64,000 nt of DNA from Halalkalibacter krulwichiae (GTDB taxonomy: Bacteria > Bacillota > Bacilli > Bacillales > Bacillaceae_D), in the NCBI RefSeq assembly GCF_002109385.1, contig NZ_CP020814.1, forward strand, positions 3,495,501 to 3,559,500, in the 5' to 3' direction. Positions within the stretch are counted from its first letter, which is position 1; each line of letters begins with the position of its first letter. Positions 26,462-36,221 of this stretch are shown here, piece after piece. The position numbers were made by a program, and so were the translations under genes. The notes below the pieces were generated by a model. It saw only the letters and a program-made list of their open reading frames with translations, was not told the origin of the DNA and ran no database searches.

Positions 26462-27499
26462 ATGACTAAAACAACAGCCTATGTAGGAACGTATACAAAA
26501 GGAGATAGTAAGGGGATTTACCGCTTCACACTTCATCCATCTACTGGAGAAATGGGTGAAGTTGAGCTAGCTGCAGAACTAGATAACCCTACATACTTGG
26601 CTATTTCCAATAGTAAAAAACACCTTTATTCTGTTATTAAATCCGGAGAGAACGGTGGGGTTGTAGCTTATTCGTTGAAAGAATCAGGGCAACTAGAATA
26701 TGTAAATAAACATGTTTCTCCTGGCAGTCCACCTTGTCATGTCAGTGTTGATTCTAGTGATCAGTTTGTTTATTCAGCGAATTACCATCTTGGTACTGCT
26801 ATCTCTTATCAAATTACTAAGAACGGTGAACTTTCTTCACCTGTTTCTATCATGGAACATAAAGGAAATGGACCTCATGAGAGACAAGAGAAATCACATG
26901 TTCACTACGCAGGGTTAACTCCTGATGAGAAATTATTATGTGTTGTTGATTTAGGAACAGATAAAATGGCTCTTTATCACTCTAATGCTGGACAACTTTC
27001 ACTTCATAATGAAATCACTTTCCGTCCAGGAACAGGACCAAGACATATTCAATTTCACCCAAATGGCAAATTTGCTTATGTGAATGGGGAGCTGAGTTCA
27101 GAAGTCATCGCCTTTGCTTATCATTCAGAGACAAGCACTTTTACGGAACTTCAATACATCTCTTCCCTTCCTGCTGACTTCGAGGGAGAAAGCATTGGTG
27201 GAGCACTGAAAGTTTCGCCAGATGGCCAGTTTCTTTATGCTTCAAATCGGGGAGACGACAGCATTGCAGTCTTTAAAATTGACTTAGATACAGGAAAGTT
27301 AACACTTGTTGATCATACGCCAACAGGTGGAGAGTTTCCAAGAGACTTTACAATTGATCCTAGCGCTTCTTACCTACTGGCAGCTAATCAAGATTCAGGC
27401 AACATCGTTCAATTTTCCATCGATCAAGCTACAGGAAAGCTAACAAAAACCGGTGTTGAGATTCACGTACCACATCCTGTCTGCCTAGCTTTCCTATAA
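26462..27499 (+). CDS. lactonase family protein (YkgB-like, 7-bladed propeller)
   Basis: The 345-residue protein is a lactonase-type beta-propeller (Lactonase PF10282). It begins AYVGTYTKGDSKGIYRF and has repeated blades such as HVSVDSSDQFVYSANY, HIQFHPNGKFAYVNGE and KVSPDGQFLYASNRGDDSIAVF. Family members include 6-phosphogluconolactonase. The ATG follows AAAGGAGGA. No secretion signal is seen. A clear terminator follows, so it is transcribed alone. Confidence 0.9.
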   Translation: MTKTTAYVGTYTKGDSKGIYRFTLHPSTGEMGEVELAAELDNPTYLAISNSKKHLYSVIKSGENGGVVAYSLKESGQLEYVNKHVSPGSPPCHVSVDSSDQFVYSANYHLGTAISYQITKNGELSSPVSIMEHKGNGPHERQEKSHVHYAGLTPDEKLLCVVDLGTDKMALYHSNAGQLSLHNEITFRPGTGPRHIQFHPNGKFAYVNGELSSEVIAFAYHSETSTFTELQYISSLPADFEGESIGGALKVSPDGQFLYASNRGDDSIAVFKIDLDTGKLTLVDHTPTGGEFPRDFTIDPSASYLLAANQDSGNIVQFSIDQATGKLTKTGVEIHVPHPVCLAFL

Positions 27500-27517
27500 A
27501 ATACTGAACAATAGTTA

Positions 27518-27556
27518 AACCGCATGGATACATACTTCCATGCGGTTCTTTCTTTT
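27518..27556. terminator. lactonase gene terminator
   Basis: AACCGCATGGA pairs with TCCATGCGGTT around a short loop, followed by CTTTCTTTT. It may also serve the convergent oxidase gene. Confidence 0.85.
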
Positions 27557-27570
27557 CCCCGAAACCTTAT

Positions 27571-28702
27571 TTACTTATGAAAACGCTGAATTGAGAATGG
27601 AGAGAGGTCTATATCATGCTTTCCAAGACTAATTAAATTGCTTAAGGCTTGTCCAACTGCACTACTAAATTTAAACCCATGCCCTGAAAAACCTGTTGCG
27701 ATTGCGACATTCTCGTGCTTAGGGTGAAGATCAATAATAAATTTTTCATCAGGAGTGACTGTATACATACACGTTTTTCCGTAGTTTAATTCACCTACTT
27801 TGGGAATATATTGATTCAGGAATTGGACCAAATCAGCTTGGTCATCTGGCATTCCTCCAAATTTTTCAATTGTGCTGTCAGGGTTTATTGGTACTCCGCC
27901 ATCATGACGCCCAACTTTTAATCCTGCCCCTTCAATACTAGGAAAGCCATAATAGATTCCTTGTTTCGTCTCAAATGCAAAGGCTGGAAACTTTGTATCA
28001 TTATACAGAGCTTCATCAGCGTCAAACCAAGCAAAGGTCTTTCTAGTTGGTGTTAATGGAAGCTCTAATCCTAGCATTTCACGTAAATCCTTCGACCAAG
28101 CACCGGCTGTGACAATTAAAGCATTCGCATGGAAAACCTGTTCGTCTATTTGAACCGTCACTTTTTTGCCTTCAACTGAAAATCTCTTTGACCCGGCTGT
28201 TCGTTCGAATCGTAGCCCCATTCGCTTCTGCAAGAAATTGATAAGCTTTAATGCTCTCCTCACATTTCAACACCCCTGATGTTGGCTCAAAGCAACCGAC
28301 AAACGCATCTGGTAATGTAATACCCGACCACCGCGATTGAACCTCTTTTGCATTTAGTATTTCAAGCGGGAGCGAGTATTTTTGTGAGCTAGACAGTATG
28401 TTTTGGATGAATTCAGACTGCAGATCTCCAACATTAAGAACACCGGTTTGCATAAATAGCTGCTCCCGACTAGCCTTTTCTAGGTCAATCCATAACTTTT
28501 GTGCTCTTAGAATAAATGGAACATATTCTTCTCCCTCTGCATAGGCATAGCGGATGATTCTCGTTTCGCCATGATGACTGCCTTTTTGATGGGGCGGGTT
28601 ATGGGAATCTAGTAACAAAGTCCTTTTGCCGGTTTTTGATAAATAATACCCTGCAGCCATTCCCATTGAACCCGCACCAATGATGATTACATCATAGTTC
28701 AT
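27571..28702 (-). pseudogene. sarcosine oxidase / N-methyltryptophan oxidase-like flavoenzyme, frameshifted
   Basis: Two overlapping frames together make one monomeric sarcosine oxidase-type FAD enzyme. The first part (to 28172) has the FAD fingerprint DVIIIGAGSMGMAAGYYL and the FAD-linked region GSHHGETRIIRYAY. The second (27571-28190) has the substrate domain, GIYYGFPS and the late KTCMYTVTPDEKFIID, with the Cys that normally binds FAD covalently, and GFSGHGFKFS. The frame changes at about 28172-28190, near a TTTT run. The repaired length is about 375 residues. Break or sequencing error cannot be separated here. Confidence 0.85.
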
Positions 28703-28813
28703 GCTTCTCCCCCTTAGAAGGTTTTATCTAATTTTTAATAATCTGAATTATAAAGGAAATGTTTCATTGTATAAACAACTTTTAACCTATCTTCACTTTT
28801 TCATTTGAGAAAA

Positions 28814-30031
28814 CTATAAGTTGCTTGTTTTTCTAAGATTTTCTTCCAACGCTGTACTTCTCTCTACTTTTTTCATTTGTAAGCTGATGAGCCCCGTTGT
28901 AAGAAGAACGAGAATACACCCGATAACAATTCCTTCCCAATGATACAATGTCCAAAAAGGCTCTAAATAGAGTGGACCGAGACTACCACCAATATAATAG
29001 AAAATTAAATAAAGCCCTGCAGCACTAGCTTTAGCCGTAGCTGCTCTACTGCTTACCCAAGAACTTGCTGTTGAATGAGCAAAGAAGAAACCAAAACAAT
29101 TAAGGAGCAAACCAACAATAATAGACGTGACACTATGTACTAACGTACATAAAAAACCAACGACCATAATTACAATTCCAATCTGAACACACCTAGACTT
29201 TGAAAACCTTGCTGCAAGTTTTCCAGACAGAGGGGAACTGATCGTTCCAGCTAAATAAGTTAGAAATAATAACCCAATTAGACTTGCAGGTAAGTAATAA
29301 GGTGAACTACTCAATAGAAAGGTCACATAGCTGAAATGTCCAACAAAGATGGCAAAATGCATTCCACCAATAAAATAAGCAATTCTTAACTGTTTATTTA
29401 ACAGATGCGTATGATAATCTGTAAACATTTGTCTCCAGTTAAACTTCTTCCTCTTAAATTGTTGAGATGGGCGTAACAACAAGATAAAAAGGATCAAACA
29501 AATCAAACTAACGATCCCCATTATTAAAAAGGCAGCACGCCAACCAGCTACATCCGTTATAATGCCACTCAATGCTCTGCCAAACATGCCGCCTATTGTA
29601 TTTCCACTTATGTAAATTCCGATCGCTAAAGAAAGCGCCCTAGCTGAATATTCCTCCCCAATGTAAGCAACAGCAATAGATGGAAGCCCAGCTAAAAAAA
29701 TCCCTTGCAAAATCCGTACAATTAGTAACATCTCGAACGTTGGAACAAAAACAGCAACGAAAGTCGTTGCTGTGGCTAATGCCATCGATACAATCATAAT
29801 ACCGCGTCTACCTATACTATCTGAGAAAGGACCATAGAATATTAATGACAAGCCTAAAGCAAGGATCACGAGCGATACCGTTAAATTAGCTGCAAGTGTA
29901 GAAACTTGGAATTCTGCAGCGATTATCGGTAAAATTGGCTGCGTAAAATAAACATTAGCAAAAATCAACAACGAGCCAATGCTTAAGGCAATCGTTGTTT
30001 TCCAGAACGCTTTCGTCCTTGGTTCAATCAC
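28814..30031 (-). CDS. MFS transporter (YnfM-like)
   Basis: The carrier (405 residues, about 12 membrane spans) has motif A in YGPFSDSIGRRGIMIV, and a second half starting RIAYFIGGMHFAIFVGHFSYV. By pattern it belongs to the YnfM/arabinose-efflux-like branch; the substrate is unknown. I favour GTG 30031 because GAAGGG is well spaced for it; ATG 30037 abuts that site. Confidence 0.83.
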   Translation of the reverse strand: MIEPRTKAFWKTTIALSIGSLLIFANVYFTQPILPIIAAEFQVSTLAANLTVSLVILALGLSLIFYGPFSDSIGRRGIMIVSMALATATTFVAVFVPTFEMLLIVRILQGIFLAGLPSIAVAYIGEEYSARALSLAIGIYISGNTIGGMFGRALSGIITDVAGWRAAFLIMGIVSLICLILFILLLRPSQQFKRKKFNWRQMFTDYHTHLLNKQLRIAYFIGGMHFAIFVGHFSYVTFLLSSSPYYLPASLIGLLFLTYLAGTISSPLSGKLAARFSKSRCVQIGIVIMVVGFLCTLVHSVTSIIVGLLLNCFGFFFAHSTASSWVSSRAATAKASAAGLYLIFYYIGGSLGPLYLEPFWTLYHWEGIVIGCILVLLTTGLISLQMKKVERSTALEENLRKTSNL

Positions 30032-30073
30032 AAGCATCCCTTCTTTACTACTATTTATGACTCATAGAAGAAG

Positions 30074-30109
30074 AGGTTGTCTCAAAAGCAATAACTTTTG
30101 AGACAACCT
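30074..30109. terminator. hairpin AGGTTGTCTCAAAAG, bidirectional
   Basis: A 15-bp perfect stem (30074-30088 with 30095-30109) closes on a 6-base loop. It stops the dehydrogenase transcript coming from the right. It is one of several hairpins in the window with GGTTGTCYCA arms. Confidence 0.8.
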
Positions 30110-30163
30110 TTAACATATAATTATAAGGACCGTCTAGTCAACGCTTTACATGTTGCCAGACCA

Positions 30164-31222
30164 TCAATATGACTTTATTTTAGCATGAATATGATTAATG
30201 ACTTCATTCATTGTTGAAGTACCACCAAGGTCTTTAGTCTTTATCCCTTCGGCAATGGTCTCTTTAATCGCGCGGAATAATAGGCCGCCAAGCTCCTCTA
30301 AACCTAAATGATCGAGCATCATCTTTGCTGTCCACAATTGGCCAATCGGGTTAGCAATTCCTTGCCCAATAATATCTGGTGCTGAACCATGAACAGGTTC
30401 GAACATCGACGGATATTTTCCATTCAAATTAATATTGGCAGCAGGAGCTATTCCAATACTCCCCATCACTGCAGCTCCTAAATCTGTTAAGATATCTCCA
30501 AATAAATTACTTGCAACGATGACATCGAATTGATCTGGCTTTGAAACAAGGAATGCTGCTAGAGCATCAATATGGTTACTCTGTGTCTTTATATCTGGAT
30601 ATTCTCCAGCTAATTCTTGAAAGACTTGATCCCAAAACGGCATGCTATGAACAATCCCATTTGACTTCGTTGCACTAGTTAATTGACCATTTCGTTTGTT
30701 TGCAAGTTCAAATGCATACCGCATCGTTCGTTCCGTCGCATTACGCGTAAACACAGCATTTTGAATCGCAATCTCATCACTTCCACTGTGAATTCTACCG
30801 CCTACTTCACTATATTCACCCTCACTGTTTTCACGCACAACAAGAAAGTTAAAATCATTTGGTTCTGCTAATGGCGATTTAACCCCTTTTATGTACTGAG
30901 CTGGCCTAATGTTAATAACTTGTTCACACTCACGCCGTATTTTAATTAAAAGCCCCCATAATGAGATGTGGTCAGGAACTAATTTTGGATTTCCAACCGC
31001 CCCTAAATAAATAGCATCACTTTGTTGAAGTTTGGTCATTCCATCATCTGGCATCATTACACCATGCTCTAAATAATACTCACAACTCCAAGGATACTGA
31101 TTGTACTCAAATTGAATTCCTCCATCAATCTCAGCTAATGTATCAAGTATTTTCAAAGTTGCAGGAACAATTTCTTTACCAATACCATCTCCAGGTATAA
31201 CAGATAACGTTGTCTTTTTCAT
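30164..31222 (-). CDS. dmlA: tartrate / D-malate dehydrogenase (TTUC/DmlA type)
   Basis: The product (352 residues) belongs to the isocitrate/isopropylmalate dehydrogenase family. GDGIGKEI is at the N-terminus, the substrate loop IRRECEQVINIRPAQYI is of tartrate-dehydrogenase type, and VVRENSEGEYSEVGG, DVIVASNLFGDILTDLGAA and EPVHGSAPDI are present. It oxidatively decarboxylates D-malate or oxidises tartrate with NAD. It lies downstream of a dicarboxylate carrier on the same strand (gap 124 bases), which supports a dicarboxylate-use role. B. subtilis YcsA is the nearest named relative. Confidence 0.88.
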   Translation of the reverse strand: MKKTTLSVIPGDGIGKEIVPATLKILDTLAEIDGGIQFEYNQYPWSCEYYLEHGVMMPDDGMTKLQQSDAIYLGAVGNPKLVPDHISLWGLLIKIRRECEQVINIRPAQYIKGVKSPLAEPNDFNFLVVRENSEGEYSEVGGRIHSGSDEIAIQNAVFTRNATERTMRYAFELANKRNGQLTSATKSNGIVHSMPFWDQVFQELAGEYPDIKTQSNHIDALAAFLVSKPDQFDVIVASNLFGDILTDLGAAVMGSIGIAPAANINLNGKYPSMFEPVHGSAPDIIGQGIANPIGQLWTAKMMLDHLGLEELGGLLFRAIKETIAEGIKTKDLGGTSTMNEVINHIHAKIKSY

Positions 31223-31346
31223 TTCATTTTCTTCCCCTCTAAAAGAATGAAAGGGACAGGTACTAGTTTATATTTAAAAAACTAGCTCCCCTCCCTTTTT
31301 ATACGAATCTACAATGAGTTTCTCACATACTCTTTTTACAGCAATA

Positions 31347-33002
31347 TTATGATCTAAAATCTGTTGGAAAAACCGTTATATCAATTCCCCATAATAACGG
31401 AAGCAGGATATATACAGCTAACGTTATTAAAATAATGGAAAGAATGTTAATCCAGAAACCATTCTTAACCATTTCTATAATTTTAATTTTACCTGTCGCA
31501 AAAATAATTGCATTTGGTGGTGTTCCAACTGGAAGCATAAATGCACAGTTTGCAGCCAAAGCCGCTGGCACCATTAATGCAAATGGATGAACATTAATAG
31601 CTAATGCTAATGCCGCTAAAACAGGTAGGATCATTGTAGCCGTTGCCGTATTGGAGGTAATCTCCGTTAAGAACAAAACTAATGTTGTTGTGAAGATAAT
31701 AATTAGAACGAAGTGAATCCCTTCTAAAACAGTTAATTGACTTCCAATCCAATCTGCTAATCCAGACTGTCTAAAGCCAGCAGCAATGGCAAGCCCACCG
31801 CCAAATAACAGTAAGATCCCCCATGGAACATCTTTTGCCACATTCCAGTCTAAAATACGACCACCTTTACTCAAAGCAGGAATAAGAAACAATAGCACAG
31901 CTGCCATGATAGCTATCATCGTATCATTTAAACCTGGAATTGTCATGATTTGACCTTCCCATAAGAACGTTCGTGTAATCCACATAAATGCCGCAAATGT
32001 AAATACCGCTAATACGGCAGCTTCTTCAAAGCTCATTTTCCCTAACTTTGCTTTTTCATTATCAATTAATAATTTACCACCTGGTAGCTCTTTTAACTTA
32101 ATTGGATGAGCAACCTTCGTTAAATATAACCAACTGCTAATGAGCAAAATGACAACGATTGGAAATGCAAAGAATAACCAGCTAGCAAAGGAGATTTGTA
32201 CACCAAATAATTCTTGGACTGTTGCTGCAAGAATGATATTAGGTGGAGTTCCAATTAATGTTCCAAGACCACCAATTGTCCCTGCATAACCAATACTGAA
32301 AATAAGAACCTTTGAAAACTTCTCTTCTGCTTCTTTAGCTAAATGATCATTATTATTCTTTAGTGCTTGACCTACTTGATACGTAATCGCAGTACCAATT
32401 GGAATCATCATCATTACAGCAGCTGTATTTGAAACCCACATAGACAAGAAACCAGTAGCAGCCATGAAACCAAAAACAATTTTTGAAGGACTAGTACCAA
32501 TTACTGAAATAATATTTAAAGCAATTCTCTTATGAAGATTCCACTTTTCCATCGCAAGGGCAATCATAAATCCACCTAAGAATAAGAAAATAATCGGGTT
32601 TCCATAAGAGGCTGTTACCGTATCACCATCTAATGCACCTGTGATTGGCAATAGAATAATAGGTAATAGCGATGTTGCTGGAATCGGAATGGCCTCCGTA
32701 ATCCACCATGTTGCGACCCATAACGTTGTCGCTAATACCATTCTACCTTCATAGCTCAAACCTTCTGGGAAAAAGAAGAAAACAACAGCGAGAAACAATA
32801 ATGGCCCTAATAGTAATCCTACCTTTTGAGACGTATTTAATTTTTGAGGTGGTTTTTGATTTGTATGATTGGATTCATCATTCTCTTTTTCAACTATTGC
32901 TTTTTTACTAGAGCCTACCGGCAAAGAAAACATTAGTAACTTCTTTGCTTGATGGTGTGAACTCCATAATTGATTCCAAATGGAAATAACACTTGCTTTC
33001 AT
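31347..33002 (-). CDS. DASS-family sodium:dicarboxylate symporter
   Basis: The 551-residue protein has about 60 polar N-terminal residues, then a SLC13/DASS carrier. The family motif SNTAAVMMMIPIG (with the SNT sodium/substrate site) occurs near the middle, and a second SNT occurs in TEITSNTATATMILPVLA. It probably imports C4-dicarboxylates such as malate, succinate or tartrate. A candidate CcpA site and a 9-bp tandem repeat lie 63-126 bases upstream. A CitA/CitB-like two-component system is encoded just upstream on the same strand. Confidence 0.88.
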   Translation of the reverse strand: MKASVISIWNQLWSSHHQAKKLLMFSLPVGSSKKAIVEKENDESNHTNQKPPQKLNTSQKVGLLLGPLLFLAVVFFFFPEGLSYEGRMVLATTLWVATWWITEAIPIPATSLLPIILLPITGALDGDTVTASYGNPIIFLFLGGFMIALAMEKWNLHKRIALNIISVIGTSPSKIVFGFMAATGFLSMWVSNTAAVMMMIPIGTAITYQVGQALKNNNDHLAKEAEEKFSKVLIFSIGYAGTIGGLGTLIGTPPNIILAATVQELFGVQISFASWLFFAFPIVVILLISSWLYLTKVAHPIKLKELPGGKLLIDNEKAKLGKMSFEEAAVLAVFTFAAFMWITRTFLWEGQIMTIPGLNDTMIAIMAAVLLFLIPALSKGGRILDWNVAKDVPWGILLLFGGGLAIAAGFRQSGLADWIGSQLTVLEGIHFVLIIIFTTTLVLFLTEITSNTATATMILPVLAALALAINVHPFALMVPAALAANCAFMLPVGTPPNAIIFATGKIKIIEMVKNGFWINILSIILITLAVYILLPLLWGIDITVFPTDFRS

Positions 33003-33064
33003 GTCAATTCCCCCTATTCAACATTTATCGTTTTCAATTATTCGCCATATTTAATTATTCTGAT

Positions 33065-33078
33065 TATAAAGCGCTTAC
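33065..33078 (-). promoter_or_regulatory. candidate CcpA (cre) site
   Basis: ATAAAGCGCTTACA matches the cre palindrome TGAAAGCGCTTTCA closely and keeps the central AAGCGCTT. It lies about 63 bases before the symporter start, consistent with carbon catabolite repression of dicarboxylate uptake. Confidence 0.6.
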
Positions 33079-33110
33079 AACAATACAACAATAAAAAGCA
33101 CATACTGCTC

Positions 33111-33128
33111 TTTTTGGTCTTTTTGGTC
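33111..33128 (-). repeat. 9-bp tandem repeat (TTTTTGGTC x2)
   Basis: Two exact direct copies of TTTTTGGTC (minus strand GACCAAAAA) stand upstream of the symporter promoter region. A response regulator of the CitB/DcuR family could bind such tandem sites (inference). Confidence 0.6.
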
Positions 33129-33252
33129 TTCCTTCATTAACGAATTTAGATTGGTATCATGCAATAAAATGAAAACATTTTTATATTTACCCAAACCCTT
33201 CACCCCTTTTTATCATAGAATATACTAGCTTAATATGAAGGGAGGATTTTAT

Positions 33253-33399
33253 ATGTACGGATATGGTTACGGATGTGGTTATCAGCCAACTGTAGCAGGC
33301 GCTTACTATCCTCGTCCAGCTACTGGATTTGCGCTAATCGTTGTTTTGTTCATCTTACTAATCATTGTAGGATGTGCTTGTGACAAAAAGAAATGCTAG
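33253..33399 (+). CDS. YjcZ-family sporulation peptide (48 aa)
   Basis: The peptide begins MYGYGYGCGYQP, a Gly/Tyr-rich stretch. It ends with the hydrophobic segment FALIVVLFILLIIVGC, nearly identical to the YjcZ/YhaL-type consensus of small spore membrane proteins in Bacilli. GGAGGA stands upstream of the ATG and a terminator follows. Four cysteines (CGY, CAC, KKC) are unusual for the group. Confidence 0.85.
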   Translation: MYGYGYGCGYQPTVAGAYYPRPATGFALIVVLFILLIIVGCACDKKKC

Positions 33400-33412
33400 T
33401 CTGACTATTTAC

Positions 33413-33437
33413 GCGCCCCTACTAAAGGGCGCTTTTT
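33413..33437. terminator. terminator after the YjcZ-type gene
   Basis: GCGCCC pairs with GGGCGC around an 8-base loop, followed by TTTTTCT on the plus strand. Confidence 0.85.
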
Positions 33438-33465
33438 CTCCGCTCAAAAAAAACACCCAAAACCA

Positions 33466-34125
33466 TCAAACATAATAATGATGGCTCGGGCGTCCTACAC
33501 TGCCATATTTAATTTGAACATGAATTTTCCCTGTTTGTTCTAAATGCTCTAAATACCTTCTAACGGTGACTCTTGCCATCCCTAACAAGGTTGCCAACTG
33601 TTCTGCTGTAATTGGTTCTTGCTGTTCTACTAGCTTCAATAAAATTTGTTTTAACGTAGTTTCACTTAACCCTTTCGGCACTTCATGATTTCGTTGTTGT
33701 ATTTGTTTCATTTCATCAATATCGGTCTGATTTAACAAAGTCGTTTCATTTAGTCTTTTCCACATTTTGTAGTAAGAGTCTAATGCCGTTTTAAACCGAT
33801 CAAATCGAAACGGCTTTACTAAATAATCTACAGCACCTAGTCGAAACACTTCATGTATCGTCTGTGAGTCTCTGGCTGCTGTAATCATAATAATGTCACA
33901 TTGAATATCATCTTGCCGCAATGACTTCAAAACTTCAAGTCCAGAAATATCTGGCAAAAACATATCTAATAGAATTAAATCTGGATTGACTTCTTTTATA
34001 GCCTTTTGCGCATCTTTTCCATTTTGAGCCGTACCACATAACATAAATGGAGTGACTTTTTCTAAGAATCCTGTATTTACTTCTAACACCATTGGGTCAT
34101 CTTCTACAATAAATACTTTAATCAT
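33466..34125 (-). CDS. response regulator, CitB/DcuR/MalR family
   Basis: The regulator (219 residues) has a receiver domain with acidic pair EDD at 8-10, the phospho-acceptor Asp in LILLDMFLPDISG (about 54), a Thr/Ser in ITAARDS and Lys in LVKPFRF. The C-terminal helix-turn-helix is AEQLATLLGMARVTVRRYLEHL. The family controls di- and tricarboxylate transport genes. It is coupled to the kinase upstream (three bases between stop and start). Confidence 0.9.
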   Translation of the reverse strand: MIKVFIVEDDPMVLEVNTGFLEKVTPFMLCGTAQNGKDAQKAIKEVNPDLILLDMFLPDISGLEVLKSLRQDDIQCDIIMITAARDSQTIHEVFRLGAVDYLVKPFRFDRFKTALDSYYKMWKRLNETTLLNQTDIDEMKQIQQRNHEVPKGLSETTLKQILLKLVEQQEPITAEQLATLLGMARVTVRRYLEHLEQTGKIHVQIKYGSVGRPSHHYYV

Positions 34126-34128
34126 ATG

Positions 34129-35727
34129 TTAACCTCTTTTACTAGCTCTTATTTCAATTTCTGTCCCTGTCTCACCATCGGAATAAACAAAAATCTCACC
34201 ATCATGAGCACGAACAATTTGATGAACAAGGGCTAAACCTATTCCACGACCTTCTTTTTGTTTTGTACTAAATCCATACGTAAACATTTGTTCTTGAACT
34301 TCTTTTGAAATTCCTTGTCCTTGATCGCTTATCCTTATATATAAGTGATCTTGGTCGATTTGAATCAACAATTCAACCGCTTTTAAGTCACTTTCAGTTG
34401 TGAAAGATTCAAACGCATTTTCTATTAAGTTACCGACAATTGTCACCAAGTCACCTGAGCTTAGGTGGTCATAAGACGTTTTTAAGTAGCTCTCACAGTT
34501 AATAGTAAAAGTAATACCAAGCTCTCTCGCTCTAGATCGTTTCCCAATTAAAAGACCAGATACTGAGTAATCATTAAATCTTTCTTTTAAAAATAGAATC
34601 ATGCTTTCCTCATCAACTGTTTCATCCATAATGATCTCTAAAGCTTCATCCGTTCTCTCAAGCTGAATAAGGCCAGCAATACTGTGAAGCTTGTTCATAT
34701 ACTCATGATTCTGTGCTCTTAAGGCATCAACTAATGTTTTCACTCCTGTAAGCTCTTCTGCTAAACGATTTGCCTCCGTGCGATCTACCATCGTCAACAA
34801 AGTTCCTACTAAATTGCCTTTCACAAGAATAGGATACAATGAAAGGAGGTAGATCTTATCATAGAGGACGATTTGTTGATTAACAATATGCTCATTCGGT
34901 TCCTCTTTTAATTGCTGGATCATCTCTTCCCACGATGCAGGAAAAATATCTTGAATATGAAGAGGACGAACATCCTCTTGAACCTCCACGAATTTCATTG
35001 CCAATCTATTCATAAAACTGATCTTACCTTCTTCATCTAACGCAATGATGGCAATATCCATTGCTTGCATCACAGCTGACCGCTCTTCAACCAATTTAGC
35101 TATTTCATAAGGTTCTAGGCCAAACGTCTGCCTTTTAATATTATGAGCTAACAGCAGCGAACCAGCTAATCCAATTAACAATCCCCATATTAAAGATTTA
35201 AGGACATCCTTGCTATATGTTGCAATAAGAGTTTGAAAAGTTGGAGTTAATATTCCAACCACAGCTACTCCAACTTGTGTCGTGTTTTCTTCATCCATAA
35301 TCGGGACAAAGGCTCTCATAGCATTTCCTAATGTTCCTTGCGCTCTTGAGATATACTCTGCATTATCTAATGCACCTTTTTCATCTCCACCTACAAACTT
35401 TTGTCCGATTAGCATTTCATCAGGATGAGAGTAACGAATGCTATTCATATCGATGATAACAATATAATCAACATTGGTTGCTTTTCTCGTTCTTTCGGCA
35501 ATTGGTTGTATTCCTAATTCACCATCTTCTGTACCAACAAGTTCACGTATATCTGCCATCTGCGCAACAGTTCTTGCAATTGCAATAGCCCTTTCGCCAA
35601 TTTCTGTTTCAAACGCATCCGTAATATTATGAACCATATTCCAACCACTTGTCATTACTGAAATTAAAACTATGATAAATGACATTATTAAGATCTTTAC
35701 TCGTACGGTAATCTTCATTTTGTCCAT
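34129..35727 (-). CDS. sensor histidine kinase, CitA/DcuS/MalK family
   Basis: The 532-residue kinase has two membrane spans (about 10-30 and 175-195) enclosing an extracellular PDC/Cache sensor domain. This is followed by a cytosolic PAS domain (MDIAIIALDEEGKISFMNR), an H-box of Spo0B type (LRAQNHEYMNKLHSIAGLIQ) and a HATPase domain with GNLIENAFES and GRGIGLALVHQIV. With the response regulator it probably senses external dicarboxylates and drives the DASS carrier and dehydrogenase genes. The start could also be the ATG at 35718. Confidence 0.9.
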   Translation of the reverse strand: MDKMKITVRVKILIMSFIIVLISVMTSGWNMVHNITDAFETEIGERAIAIARTVAQMADIRELVGTEDGELGIQPIAERTRKATNVDYIVIIDMNSIRYSHPDEMLIGQKFVGGDEKGALDNAEYISRAQGTLGNAMRAFVPIMDEENTTQVGVAVVGILTPTFQTLIATYSKDVLKSLIWGLLIGLAGSLLLAHNIKRQTFGLEPYEIAKLVEERSAVMQAMDIAIIALDEEGKISFMNRLAMKFVEVQEDVRPLHIQDIFPASWEEMIQQLKEEPNEHIVNQQIVLYDKIYLLSLYPILVKGNLVGTLLTMVDRTEANRLAEELTGVKTLVDALRAQNHEYMNKLHSIAGLIQLERTDEALEIIMDETVDEESMILFLKERFNDYSVSGLLIGKRSRARELGITFTINCESYLKTSYDHLSSGDLVTIVGNLIENAFESFTTESDLKAVELLIQIDQDHLYIRISDQGQGISKEVQEQMFTYGFSTKQKEGRGIGLALVHQIVRAHDGEIFVYSDGETGTEIEIRASKRG

Positions 35728-35874
35728 CCTATACTTTTATTTTCATGCAATCCTTTTGTCTCTACTATTCACATGATAAATGTAGCTTAAAACTTCATGA
35801 TATACCTCAATTAGAAATCCATGTTACCCTTAATATATTACCATTTTTCTAGCTATGCCATATAGGAGGAGAAA

Positions 35875-36171
35875 ATGAAGTTACCAACATGCTGGTCGTG
35901 CCATTATCAATTTAACTGGCAGTCCTTACTATTATTTCGAGAAGGTCGAACAAAATGCCCTAAATGTCAAAAACAACAATATAGTACAACACATTCAAAG
36001 TGGAAAATGGGAGTTCTTTTTTTGCCGACAATGATTTCACCTTTTTTATTAACGGCTTTTACTGTTTCAGTCCTTCTTCTTATTACAAGCTTACTCCTTG
36101 TTTTCTTCTTGATCTACCTTTTCACCCCATTTCATTTAGAGTTTACAGATAGCCAGCAGCCATTATTTTAA
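35875..36171 (+). CDS. CxxC-20-CxxC putative zinc-ribbon membrane protein (TIGR04104)
   Basis: The protein (98 residues) has Cys6/Cys9 in TCWSCHYQF and Cys28/Cys31 in KCPKCQKQQY. It then has two hydrophobic spans between about 45 and 88. This is the TIGR04104 layout, with a small zinc ribbon in front of a membrane part. The ATG follows AGGAGGAG. Function is unknown. Confidence 0.8.
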   Translation: MKLPTCWSCHYQFNWQSLLLFREGRTKCPKCQKQQYSTTHSKWKMGVLFLPTMISPFLLTAFTVSVLLLITSLLLVFFLIYLFTPFHLEFTDSQQPLF

Positions 36172-36184
36172 TGATGTTTGCAAA

Positions 36185-36212
36185 TAGAACGCACAAAAGT
36201 CTGTGCGTTCTA
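36185..36212. terminator. bidirectional terminator
   Basis: TAGAACGCACA pairs with TGTGCGTTCTA around AAAGTC, between the convergent zinc-ribbon and HAD genes. Confidence 0.75.
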
Positions 36213-36221
36213 TCAAGTCTA

